A stretch of 64,000 nt of DNA, taken from contig JTDE01022276.1 in assembly GCA_014338405.1 (NCBI GenBank), positions 56,264 through 120,263 on the forward strand, read 5' to 3'. This DNA comes from Paragonimus skrjabini miyazakii. Lineage: Eukaryota > Platyhelminthes > Trematoda > Plagiorchiida > Troglotrematidae. The notes under the pieces were generated by a model. That model worked only from the letters and a program-made list of their open reading frames with translations, was not told the origin of the DNA and ran no database searches. Of the stretch, positions 50,326 to 60,759 are shown piece after piece (the stretch's first letter is position 1; every line of letters starts with the position of its first letter). Position numbers and translations under genes: made by a program.

Positions 50326-52149
50326 AGTAACAGACTTCCTCTATGGCAGGTCCTCTTCCTTCTGAATCAACCAACAATTACCGGACTGACTATCTGTCTC
50401 AAGTTGCTTAACACAAGGATAAGCTCCCGGACTGTTATTGTTTCGATATTAATCAGCAACCTAGTGGATCAGCCACCACCACTTGTCACCTTTGTCCATC
50501 ACATGAAGCTGTATAGAGCTATGGCTTTAAAACAGAATGAGAAAATATTGCAAACGGACCTAGACAATATGTTTATAGAAATGCTGCCTCATGCACCGGG
50601 GAGATGTCGACGATGTCATGACATATCATATCAGCGAATATCTTTTAACATGAAGTAGCAGAAGACAAGATCTCAGAACATTGATGTCGCACACCTCAAA
50701 ACGAAGGTCCATACAGCGGAATTCACCGTCGAAGCCAAGAAAATTTCTGAAGCTATCTGTCGATTCTTTGCCACCCTGTTGAGGTGGCCCTTTTTCTTAC
50801 TTTTGTCGTCTCATATACAACCTAAAATAAAGTGGTTACACAGCGGTGTTCCTGTCCACGTATAGCGAGGTAGGTTAACTCGGGAAGGTTAGATCAGCAG
50901 CCACGAGAACAGCTTTTGAATTGAGTGCTGCTTCTTACCAAAGTTGGAGGAACACTCTGAACACATAGTCGCAGATTTATGGGCGACTTCGCGCTAATCT
51001 CGACATTACACAAAGGACTTTGCGCATCAGCATGGAAAAGTGCTCAGAGCAGACTTCACCATCCGAAATGACAACGGATTATGCGACCACTTTCTTATAG
51101 GCCTTCATCGGTTATCAGGGTGACTTCATTTTATGTACCAACTATTTCCACGGACCAGTCACATTTGTAATACACCACCGGTTCAGGTAATGTTGGTACC
51201 AAATTTTACGGCCCTCAAATGGCTCTTTTTGCATGACGCGTTATTCACAATTACCCAATGACTAGGCGTTGTGTATATAAGAGTCGTTAGAAATTAAGGT
51301 CAGCTAGCTATTAGTCGCAACACACAGATGGTCTTGTACGACGCCAGAAACGGCCTCGGCACAGACTGATAGCTATGGAGGTTAGAGATCGTCTGTCGAT
51401 GAGCGGTTAAATCTAGTCTTTCTTTCTCGATTCACGCCACCGGTCACATGACACATCATATTGAATTTCTTAATAACTTAGACACAATGTGTAACTTTGA
51501 CTTTTATAACTATTTTACACTATTTTATAGGTCAGGGGAATATTTGGCTTCTAGACGTGTACATGATAATTCACTGAAAAGTATAGCACATAGTCTTGTA
51601 TATACCTGGAATCTCACACAGTCAGTGACTCCCACCCCAATTCAACCAACAACGAATGATGAAAGTTCATGGTTTTGCCATCTAATACCTCGTCCACAAA
51701 GTTTCTTTAACTTGAGTTATTTTAGGTTGCGCGTGCTTTTGTTAGTCACCCAAAAATTATATGAAAGTTATTCCATCAAATAATTTTAATACACAGGTTA
51801 AATGGACCGTTATAATACGCAAACTTATATCAAATGGTCCGTAGTATGGTTCAGTTGAATACTAATGCGATTATCTACATGTATACTACGCGGTGCTGTC
51901 GAATTCGTTACCATTTAACACATTGTCTTTTCTAAAGCGGTCTCCAGGATACTCCTCCATTACTCTTATTATATGCAGGACTCCTAAGAAATACTTTGCG
52001 GTTTCAGAAAAGTACATCATCACGGATCTGAAATGTACGACCAGCCCAACATAGAATGAAACTAATCGTCTCTATGTTGGTCATCTTATAACAGTGATAA
52101 AATTATTTGATGAATAATGCTACCAAAATCAGTAATCATCTTGTTATAG
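50326..52149. other. no gene recognised; broken repeat-like sequence
   Basis: About 50330-51400 is less AT-rich with many short frames and could be another dead retroelement. The plus frame 51448-51783 lacks motifs. Confidence 0.35.
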
Positions 52150-53350
52150 AAAGTCTAAGGCGTTAGAAAATAACCTACGTGAACTGTTTAGAACCCATCC
52201 CACTTTACTACGATTGCTTAAGTAAGCTTTTCCAATAACTACCCAATAGTTTTAAACTTTGGTTACCTTCGACGCTTTTACAACCTCTACACAGAAAATA
52301 AAAATAAGCTTTTCCTAATTCCGCTCCTGAATAGTACACAGTTGCCTTTAACCTGTCCTCTTCCCATCTTTATCATCCTTCATACAGTGACACCTGACGG
52401 TCCCGCCATCATTTTGTAAACTTCTGTCAGACCTCTTTTCTGACGTCAGCACTGCAAAGTGGACGTACCCATTGTGCTTATTATGTGCCTATTCCCAACG
52501 CATCGTCATGCGCTGAACTCTTTCCACAGTTTTTGCACCATTCCTAACGTATGGTATCCACGTTTGCAAACAGCACTTCAAGTGTGCGCGTATGAAGACC
52601 GAGTTCAGAGACACAGATAATTCACTTTTCTACAGCAAGCTGCTGCTTTCGGCATAAACTATGCCTTTCTAGGCCTTGTGGCAGCCGAAACACATTGGAC
52701 TGAAGTTTGGAGGAAACAGTTGACCAAAACCCCTAAGTACTTAATTTGCTTAACATTTTTCACTCTTTTTCGATTACAAGCAGGTTCCTCTCAGTTTCTG
52801 CTTACCCACTTGATAGTAACTGGCGTTTTCTAATGTTACGATAAGGAACACAGTTTAGTGACGACTCTTTTGTTTGGTTGACATCTCACTAGATCTAGCA
52901 GCCTCTTCGTAAGGCAGCCGACTAACCTGACAGCATCTGTAAATAAAAGCAGCCCAATTTCAGCCTCACCAACAAATCATTTGTCTATACGTGGAAGACC
53001 AACCGCCAATTATCTTGTCTTGCGAGCCCCACTGAGTGGAAGGTCAACAGCTAACAGTACCACAGATCTCTACTCACATGGTCCTACGGGTTAGATAGTT
53101 ACAAACTGACTGGGCTCTACCGTAGTCTGTCAGATTGGCCACCAGAAGACGATCACTAACAGAGATCAAGGTTTTTTCAAAATTCAGATAGCCATTTTTT
53201 TCTCCTTAAGTCTATCCACAGCGCCATTGATTTTATCAAGGCAAGGAAGAAGATTTGTAAGACACGGTATACTTTCCATTAACCCATGTTGTGCAGGATT
53301 CATCAACCGATGCTTTTCATGATAGTTGCGCACTCGTTTCCTAACTATCC
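52150..53350 (-). mobile_element. CR1-type retrotransposon remnant, reverse transcriptase and C-terminus
   Basis: From high to low coordinates: KRVRNYHEKHRLMNPAQHGL, MESIPCLTNLLPCLDKINGA, then broken FEKAFDSVNH-like and LVANL..YG-like stretches, VGEAEIGLLLFTDAVRLVGC (family FADDVKL; here FTDAVRL), LTKRLLDLVRCQPNK, IKYLGVLVNCFLQTSVQC (family KDLGVxxxxxLxxSxQC), LTEVYKMMAG (family DLIEVFKIL). The second Asp of the catalytic pair is changed and several stops are present. The sequence differs from the CR1 element at 58366, so it is another family or a much older copy. Confidence 0.8.
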
Positions 53351-53399
53351 TCATTAGTACTGTTGTTCACTGGACAAAATCCCTTACACGTTATGAGAA

Positions 53400-53640
53400 A
53401 ACATAGAACAACCAGCGTGTACGCTTGTTCGCATGGCTGACGTGTGTCTGCATCCATTGGATAGCAGTGTCTCGTGGTTCGCTTTTGTGACACGTCTCAT
53501 ATAACACATACGCATGGTTTCAATAGTCGCTTCGGGTCCCTCATCTTCCTGGCATTGATAACTGTCCCTTCATAACTGGAAATTTACCTCCGGTCCTGTT
53601 TTGCTATAAAGGAACAAGCACGACATTTTCCCTTGCACTT
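53400..53640 (-). repeat. unclassified repeat, diverged copy of 23590-23870
   Basis: Reads ARKMRDPKRLLKPCVCVI then TTRHCYPMDADTRQPCEQAY with spaced Cys/His, like a zinc-finger segment. It matches the minus strand at 23590-23680 over about 150 bases. It lies just upstream (minus sense) of the CR1 RT remnant; whether it belongs to that element is open. Confidence 0.5.
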
Positions 53641-55043
53641 GAAATTACTCCCCTTCTTGGTAGTTAGTTGAACAATGCAATACGTGGTACGGCCGATGCC
53701 TCTGTCATTATTTTCAACATTGTCTAACTCTGCCATCTCATCGAGTAGGATCACTGCAAGTTCATCTCAAATAACCTTTAGTGTGACCGTTTTTTCGTAC
53801 CCGCCGGCGGAATTCTACAGTTTGTTTTCGGCATCACAAGCCATTCATTCCCCTGTTTACGAAGCAGAAGTAATCCTAAAGCGTCTCTGCAATATGTCCA
53901 TCCTCCTCCACTACTGATACGGCCGCGGTAGAAATCCCGTCTGCCTGTTCACAAGTACTAGCCTGCGACTGTGTATAACCATAGCAGCCCTCAGGTGCAT
54001 GCGCAGCATTTTCCGATTGGTTCGCTTTACGTTGATATTGCGTCAGCCCACTTTCTCTGTTAGTCGCTTTTCTCTTCCTGCACTCTCTGTGATTTCTGTT
54101 GCTGGGATTTACCCAACGCCTAGCGAAAGCTTTGGACCTAGCAACGGCTGGCTTTCGTGTCGCTTCTCTGTACCACGGTTTGCTCTTTTTTATGGAGCGC
54201 GCTCCTCAGCTATGATCAGGGTGTTATCCCTTACGTAGGTTCGTTGCTCCTGTCGACATCGCTCTTTCTATTTCAAGTCTTTGGTATGCTGGTTTTGTCA
54301 GATTTATGTCCATCTTTCCATAATTCTTACTGAACTTGTGAATATTGGGTGACCACAAAACTGAGGCTTCAATCGTGATTACCACGTGGTTGTTGTTTAG
54401 AAAAGATGAGGAGGAAGTTAATCCCCCGGTATCCCTCTCATAAGGATTACTCGACTGGTCAAGGGCGGATGGACAGTGTTCCTGTTTAAATCGAATCGAC
54501 TTTTGTACTTACTGGTGTGCCATTGTAAAATAGGTCGCGTTTATCGATTTCTAGCCAAAGTTGTACATGCGTTTTACCAATTTTGCCAACCAATCTATTT
54601 CAGATGCGTTTAATTATCCTATTATAACCATGTGCGCTCTCTGGATACGGCTTTTCTCGGATCCTCACACAGACCATCATCCTTGGCCGTGGATGCTCGA
54701 ATAATCCTACACACATAACAAGCATATACTTTCGAGGCGTGGGTTGCTAACAACCATCTATACATTACGTATGCACCTGGAGCGACTTACACGTGTATCT
54801 CTTCTATCCCATGTTTCAGAGACAGCAACAAAGTTCATCCGATGCCGTCACTTTAGTCACTCTTATCAAAAACATAGCCCAAAATTTTTATTTCCCCTTT
54901 TTGTATGAGGCGTGTTTCTGCATTACCTACGGAATCCATAGCTATAGTGGATTTCATACCTTTCTCTACCTTGTTCTGGAAACTATACTTTCAAATGCCG
55001 TAATGTAAACTGACTAGTTTCCTCAGTTTCAGTATCTTGTTTC
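53641..55043. other. no independent gene recognised
   Basis: Plus frames at 53675-53917, 53999-54238 and 54793-55008 carry no motif. The right end (54880-55043) would be 3' UTR of the minus-strand terminal exon at 56177 before the RTE insertion. Confidence 0.4.
54887..54892 (-). terminator. AATAAA signal, former 3' end of the 56 kb minus gene
   Basis: AATAAA on the minus strand, about 140 bases beyond the stop codon that the frame would have met before the RTE insertion. Confidence 0.4.
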
Positions 55044-55052
55044 AGTAGCTTG

Positions 55053-55841
55053 CAGGTAATCCGATTGAGACTGTGGACAGTTTCACATACTTGGGTAGCA
55101 CTGTCTCGTCAGCCTGAAATACTGCTGATGAGATATCAGCGAGGATCGCAAAGACACGAGTTACCTTTGCCAAACCGCGTCATCTATGGCGTCGAAAAGA
55201 CGTCCGGTTGTCGCTGAAAGGAAGAGTATATAATGCCTATGTGCGTTCCATTTTGCTTTACGGCTCGGAAATGTGCCTTATGTCTGATCATCGTTGTCTC
55301 CGCCAATTGGCCCATATTAAGTGGACTGATCGCGTGAGCAATGTGGCAGTACGTTGGCGCGTATTCCGGAACCCTCGGGATGCACAACCAATTGGTGAAC
55401 TAATCACGGTACACAGCTTGCGATGGTTGGGTCACGTACTCCGTATGCCATCTAATCGTTTACCGTACCGGGCATTTTATACTGAGGCCACCAACAGTTG
55501 GGTGAAACCACGTGGTGGTCAACAAACAATATGGTCACGAAATACGAAGACTCTGACTGCTTTATTGAGCAGAGTGGGTAGGTGTCGCCTGCCTGGATGG
55601 GGTCCTCGTGATCACTCAAACCGTTGGTTAGAGACGCTATCCGAGGTGGCGATGTGTCGCAGTCAATGGCGTACCGGTATCCATACCATTTCTAGTTCTT
55701 CCGCTTGGTCTACGTTTAATAATGTTTAACCTTCTTAGTAGCGTTTTCCTCTAGGATATTCCACGTCACTGTTGAGGTGAGCGGCGGCCCGAGCCACAGT
55801 ACCTTTTGGTCAGGCTCATGGCTGTTATGATGATGATGATG
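55053..55841 (+). mobile_element. 5'-truncated RTE insertion (subfamily 2) with 9-bp target duplication
   Basis: AGTAGCTTG occurs at 55044-55052 and again at 55842-55850, exactly at both ends. The insert reads GNPIETVDSFTYLGSTVSSA, DEISARIAKTRVTFAKPRHL, SLKGRVYNAYVRSILLYGSE, HRCLRQLAHIKWTDRVSNVA, VHSLRWLGHVLRMPSNRLPY, RVGRCRLPGWGPRDHSNRWL: an RTE C-terminus with few stops, the least decayed copy here. The tail GCGGCGGCCCGAGCCACAGT...GTTATGATGATGATG matches the minus element ending at 37262, defining subfamily 2. It interrupts a minus-strand host frame. Confidence 0.92.
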
Positions 55842-56177
55842 AGTAGCTTGTCTTGGTTCTGTAAGCTGAGCACCCGAGGTATTGCCTTTTCTTTTTTGAC
55901 GCGCAAGTTGTTTCTTGCCTACAGGTTTACCAGCTTTACAGGCAGTAACGTTCTTTCGAACTGCGTTTGGCCTGCCTGTGCTTATACATGATGCGCCTGT
56001 GACAGGCTGAGTGATACTTAGTTTAATTGAAGTAATATCCCCTTTAAGCTGCTGATGTACCTCCTCCCGGTGCATATTTTTCAAGTCCGTTTCACGAGGT
56101 GTACCATTCGTCTTTATTCTTTTTTCTCTTCCGCCTCTTTGCCACGGTAATATGCATAGGTTCAGATAGAACGGCAT
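55716..56177 (-). CDS. uncharacterised Lys/Arg-rich terminal exon, disrupted by RTE insertion
   Basis: Not recognised. From an ATG at 56177 it reads MPFYLNLCILPWQRGGREKR, IKTNGTPRETDLKNMHREEV, ...KAGKPVGKKQLARQKRKGNT, SGAQLTEPRQAT (112 codons to 55842), then enters the RTE: five His from the (CAT)n complement and about 36 residues of antisense RTE, to TAA at 55716. Removing the insert and one duplication copy in thought, the frame ends four codons after the insertion point, with AATAAA about 140 bases on. So the exon probably lost its natural end late. The ATG may not be the true start; an upstream splice is equally possible. Confidence 0.5.
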   Translation of the reverse strand: MPFYLNLCILPWQRGGREKRIKTNGTPRETDLKNMHREEVHQQLKGDITSIKLSITQPVTGASCISTGRPNAVRKNVTACKAGKPVGKKQLARQKRKGNTSGAQLTEPRQATHHHHHNSHEPDQKVLWLGPPLTSTVTWNILEENATKKVKHY

Positions 56178-58230
56178 AAACGATCTTCTTGAATAATGTA
56201 CATGAAACGACATACTTCAAGCTCTCTAACAAAACAATGTTTGGATATGTTTTGTGACATTAGCCACAGTAAGAATGTGTCAATTTATCAGCTTGATAAA
56301 TGTCCCAACGCGCGTCAAGTCATCCGTATCGCTATATCATTAGTACACACACACTTAAGCTACTCTGGTAGCATATGACCCTAACTGAAGTTGGAGCCAA
56401 CGAGGGTGAGTGTGGCTCAGATAAATTGCACAAAGTGCGCAGTAATTAAGCGGTTGCTTTTTAAAAAAGATTTAAACCACCTTCGAATGCCAGTCTGGAA
56501 ATTTATGCAACATGTCGCTTGTCTTTAAGCTTAAAAGTGAAGTGCGGTAAGGAGGTTTATATATTCAGTGCGCATAGCCGTAGTTAACAGTATACAGCTA
56601 GTAAGCAAATCCTCACCGAGTTGAACATACTACTATGAAGAGGAAAGCGTTACGCACGCGAACCTCCATTTGGCCCGCGCAAGCCCAGTGCGACACCCGA
56701 GTTCGATGCAGTAACTGCGTCAGCAAGGGGCCCACGTGAGCGAGCTATTATGGTATATAAAAACATATATACGTACATCGACTTCAGAAGTTTAGTACAC
56801 CCTCACATTGTTCAAGTTCTGCACAATGCTCCGTTATATTTAGATATTGTTTAGCCCTCTGGTGTATTTTTTTCAAAGTTATCATGGGATTTTTTTTAAT
56901 CCCCGAATACAACTTGCGTTATTAACGGATCTCTCAGGATATGCTCTGAAGAAGGATTCGTTGAGATTTGAAGCATTTGAACTAGGAGAGATGAGGCAGT
57001 GCATAAAAATGCCGAATAGGCAAACGAATGATGTCGATGGAGTATCAAGTAACGTAAGCAGTCGATTGCTACGCCCGATATGTTACCAGGACAAGTTCTG
57101 TAAGGTAGCCAAAGTCCACAAAGGTGATATATTGAACAGTATGTCGTTTAAGCAACTATGGCGAGTTAACTTCGTCATGAGACACAAAAATGAGAGTGTG
57201 CGTCCCACCAGTATTCATCAGTATGTTTCAGTCAGCCAAGGAGAAGACAAGCCGGATTAGAGCCATGTATGCTTTTAAACGGCGCGCGACCAGTTAGTTA
57301 GCAGAACGATATCTCAGGTAAAAAGCATGGGAACCCCATAACTGTATAAAATAGTACAAAATAACAAGTATGTGCAAAAAACACTGCAGAATTCCCCCAT
57401 CAGAGAGTTTGTGAGTGGCAACAGATGAAAACGCTTGACAACATAGAAATCACGGTTCACAGTCAGCCAGGTGTTTAATGTACTCCCTGCCTGTGTGTGT
57501 ACTGACGGGGGTATAGGAATACCTTCAGGAGTATTTTCTTTCGGACTGTCAGACACGAGGGTTTGTTGAGGGTATTGAGGTTCTACGGGGTTGGGTCGCT
57601 TTGGTCCACAGACACAGGTTTGAAGCGATCGTTAGTAATAGAATCGTGCTTACTGTGCCTGTCGATAACGCAATATTTGGCATTCCGACGAAGCACTTTC
57701 TACAGGCCATCATAAACTGCGACCATGGTTGCAGCTGCTGCCGTGACGCATCATTACATATGAAGATAAAATGGCAGGTGTTCAATTGTAAGTATTTTTG
57801 TTCCCGACGTCATTGTTTGCGTTTCGGAGTAAAGTGAACGTCAGCCATGTGCTCCCAAAGTTGTTTGACCGTGTAACATTGAATTTGACGAATTTTTGAA
57901 GGGGGAAGTAAAACAACTTCATTACTACAAATCATCTACGTAAAACGCTTTTTCTATCGTAGAAGGTTCCAAAAACTCATTAATTCTGCTACACGGAATT
58001 CATCTTGGAACAATCCTGTCACTAACACAATCCACGAGGTTTGAATTCGACTCAGGCTGTCTCGTGCCATATTGATTTTTAAATATTTTGCTGGTTTTCT
58101 TTCTATTACTGTAGTAGACTTCAGTACTGTTACAGTATTTCATTCTAGACTGTTTAATATTTAGGTCGTCACAATTCTCAGCTCAGTTAGGTAGTCTGGC
58201 GTTATTTTGAACTTCTGGTATTAGCGTTAC
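56178..58230. other. mostly featureless; one open frame of unknown value at 56847-57260
   Basis: The plus frame at 56847-57260 (137 codons; KKDSLRFEAFELGEMRQCIK...) and the minus frames 57314-57785 have no motif. They may be 5' sequence of the CR1 element at 58366 or older debris. No promoter is identifiable. Confidence 0.35.
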
Positions 58231-58365
58231 TAATTGCGTTTGTTATTTCTTTCCTTTCCTATAACGCAGTTTTCATACTATAGGGGACACCATCCCTATT
58301 CACCTAGTATGCGAGTGTATCTTGCCTCATTTTCTTTTCTATTCTGCCTCAGTGTATATCTTGCA

Positions 58366-58554
58366 TACGTGTTGGAACGGTCCGCATGTAGTTTGTGTTC
58401 TAAGCTGGTAAACGCAACAGACCACGCTTTTCAGTGCTTCGGTTGTGACGCTTGGGTCCACACTTCTTGCGTCGGTGTCTCTGTGGAGTTGTGCCGAGTT
58501 TTGATTGCGGCCAACCTAAGCTGTATTCAACCGAATTGTGATAGATGTAGATAA
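58366..58554 (+). CDS. CR1 ORF1: PHD finger
   Basis: Reads CSLCSKLVNATDHAFQCFGC, DAWVHTSCVGVSVELCRVLI, AANLSCIQPNCDRC. The spacing CxxC...CxxC...HxxC...C(x)4CxxC fits a C4HC3 zinc finger of the PHD type, as found in ORF1 of CR1 elements. The frame stops at 58552 (TAA) but continues in phase beyond. Confidence 0.8.
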   Translation, partial: YVLERSACSLCSKLVNATDHAFQCFGCDAWVHTSCVGVSVELCRVLIAANLSCIQPNCDRCR

Positions 58555-58689
58555 GCTGGGCGGCTGTTTAGTGGTTTATTAGACACTACTAGTATTTCGG
58601 TGCTAACTGTTAGTGAAGCCATCGCTTACACCTCCCAACAAAAGAAGTAAAAAATCACGCTTAAATGTAAAGCAAGTACTTCAAAAGAA

Positions 58690-59688
58690 GTGTCCAGGTT
58701 AACTGAAGTGGGTACCAAGTCACCAATGTGGACTGTCAGTTACTCGCTGATACAAGCCGTGAAGATCCCATCCACCAGAAAGAGTCATTCATCCGTTACA
58801 GAGTTTTTAACACCTGTGAATAAAGTTTCTGGGAGCAAAGATAGAAACATCTGCACCGTGGGGTCCACGCGCTTTTTTCGAAATGCTGGTATGAATAGAT
58901 CACAGCCCAAAGGCACTGACACAAGGTCGAATACATTCCTTCCATCTGCGACTGAATCTACAGCTGTAGATACAGATTCTCTCTCTATACCACCAACTAC
59001 AGCTACATTGCTGACGCTCACTGAGGAACAAAGTACTCAGCTGGCTAAGATGAAATTGAACAGTGAATTGCTGAGTGAGAGGCTGGCCCATCCGGAGAAC
59101 AAGTATGAGGTGGCTGTCGCCAGAAAGAGTAATGTCTCAACATATAGTATTTCCGAACCATACTTAAGAGACGACAAACAACGAGCGTTTGCACTGAGAC
59201 ACCATCTGTCAACTATATTTCGTTGGGGGGGATTATCAGAAGATAGCGGAATAAATAGGGTGTTGCGAGTGATGGAATGGAATCAGCTGGCCAACGTATC
59301 AGGGGAAACGAGACCGGTCGTTTTGGAACTCGTACACTGTTTCCATCGGGATCAGATGCTCGCGAGATCACTAGACATGAAGACTAAGTCAAATAACAAA
59401 TTTCAAATCTTCCCAGACGCACTCAATCCTACTTCTCCGAAGGGCGTCCATTCGCTACGCAAGTCGAAGGCAGGGGATACCGATCCTTACCTCCAGTTGG
59501 TTATTTCTCCTATTACGAACGAGTCCCGCGCGAGTATACAGATTGCTCCCGCATATCTTAGGTTCCCTAATACAGCATCACAAACGTGCAATCCGTCGCC
59601 GGCAAAAAAAATCCACCCTTGGGTCCAGTCCCCTACTGCTCCTAATCCCAGTGTAAAAGGCCCAATCATCCGAAGCTTCAGCATGTGA
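58690..59688 (+). CDS. CR1 ORF1, remainder
   Basis: Open for 332 codons in the same frame as the PHD finger. A Ser/Thr-rich first half is followed by an acidic helix-like stretch (TEEQSTQLAKMKLNSELLSE) and the segment ETRPVVLELVHCFHRDQMLA...KFQIFPD, which resembles the RRM-like nucleic-acid-binding domain of non-LTR ORF1 proteins (R-D...L...I-x-P-D). Ends at TGA 59686-59688. Confidence 0.75.
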   Translation: MSRLTEVGTKSPMWTVSYSLIQAVKIPSTRKSHSSVTEFLTPVNKVSGSKDRNICTVGSTRFFRNAGMNRSQPKGTDTRSNTFLPSATESTAVDTDSLSIPPTTATLLTLTEEQSTQLAKMKLNSELLSERLAHPENKYEVAVARKSNVSTYSISEPYLRDDKQRAFALRHHLSTIFRWGGLSEDSGINRVLRVMEWNQLANVSGETRPVVLELVHCFHRDQMLARSLDMKTKSNNKFQIFPDALNPTSPKGVHSLRKSKAGDTDPYLQLVISPITNESRASIQIAPAYLRFPNTASQTCNPSPAKKIHPWVQSPTAPNPSVKGPIIRSFSM

Positions 59689-59691
59689 AAA

Positions 59692-60315
59692 CATTACACA
59701 AACGCCTGCAACATCAACAACAAATAGGGTGAATTAATCGCCGTAGCCAGTGGTGACGACGTGATTGCCATCACAGAATCTTGGCTCAGAATGAATGCAC
59801 AGAACGATGGGCTGTATCCAAAAGGATATGGGGAGTACAGCCAAGACAGACCTGAAGGGAGGCAGGGAAGAGGGGTGCTACTTTTAATTACCGAATATTA
59901 TGTGCAGCTGCAGGACCCTATTAATACACCGAACATTCAACTAATAGAAATTGTGGTGAAGTCGAACACAAAGACCATCAGAGTCGTATGTGTCTATCGT
60001 AGTTCATTGTCGCAAGCTATCGAGGATGCAGAGCTTATATCTTTTTTGAGGGTCCTTACTGCTAAACCATACTCTTTGCCAATTCTTGGAGACTTTGACG
60101 CTACTGGCATCGACTGGGAGGAGGAATCAGCCTCTGCAGGATGTTTTGGAGCAGACCTGCTGAAATTCCTCCACGACGGCATGCTGATTCAACACGTGAG
60201 ATGTAACTCGCGCTTTAAAATAGGGCAGGTTTCTTCGCTACTTGACCTAGTAGTAAGCAGATATGAAAAACAAGTTAGTTCGTTTAGTATCTCCTGGGGA
60301 AAAGTGACCATGTAG
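59692..60315 (+). CDS. CR1 endonuclease domain
   Basis: After a stop near 59734 the frame reads ELIAVASGDDVIAITESWLR (family K-x-x-E-L...D-[IV]-[IV]-A-[IL]-T-E-[ST]-W-L; the Glu is catalytic). Then GRGVLLLITEYY, VVCVYRSS (family VCVYRP/S) and LPILGDFDATGIDWEE (family GDFNxPxIDW; the Asn is changed to Asp). It ends early at 60313, 3' of LDLVVS (family LDLVLT). Confidence 0.85.
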
Positions 60316-60448
60316 CTATCACTTCTAAGGTTTGAATCAGATGACAGTCGATACTTTTCAAGTTGACACGCAAATTCGGATAAATTAAAATCGATAAATT
60401 TATCCTAGATGCAAAGTCTCTGGATTAAAGTCATTCCTTAGTCACGGT

Positions 60449-60459
60449 AGATGAGGCTT
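60449..60459 (+). repeat. 11-bp target-site duplication, left copy
   Basis: AGATGAGGCTT directly before the RTE tail; identical to 60687-60697. Confidence 0.92.
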
Positions 60460-60686
60460 AGCGCCTTGCTTTCACTTACAGCTGGGTTGTTTGTTTGCAA
60501 GGTGTAGGCGCCTTGATGTCGTATGTTTGGATATAGACGTAGCTATTTTTAGTAGTAAGGTCCTTTTCTCCTCCCCTTCTTTCTTCTGCTCTCTTCCTAT
60601 ATAGGTTTTTTCCTCCGTGGTTGTGTGACAGTTGAGCATCAGTGTGAACCATTGATGTATTGTTGTCTATGATGATGATGATGATG
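60460..60686 (+). mobile_element. RTE 3'-tail insertion (subfamily 1) nested in the CR1 element
   Basis: Begins AGCGCCTTGC, equivalent to GACGCCTTAC at the coding/tail junction of the copy at 50115, and ends TATGATGATGATGATG. The 227 bases are wholly non-coding, so target-primed reverse transcription stopped within the tail. The perfect 11-bp duplication on both sides shows a real insertion event later than the CR1 copy. Confidence 0.95.
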
Positions 60687-60697
60687 AGATGAGGCTT
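60687..60697 (+). repeat. 11-bp target-site duplication, right copy
   Basis: AGATGAGGCTT directly after the (TGA)n run; identical to 60449-60459. Confidence 0.92.
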
Positions 60698-60759
60698 GGA
60701 AGCTGAGTAATCGAAATCTGCACGTTCTCACCGATAAACACACTCCGGTGACCACAGGC

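Noticed and set aside
56847..57260. 137-codon plus frame considered as a host exon
   Set aside because: Readable length but no motif, no clear acceptor or donor, and it lies next to a retroelement; left as unknown in the region entry.
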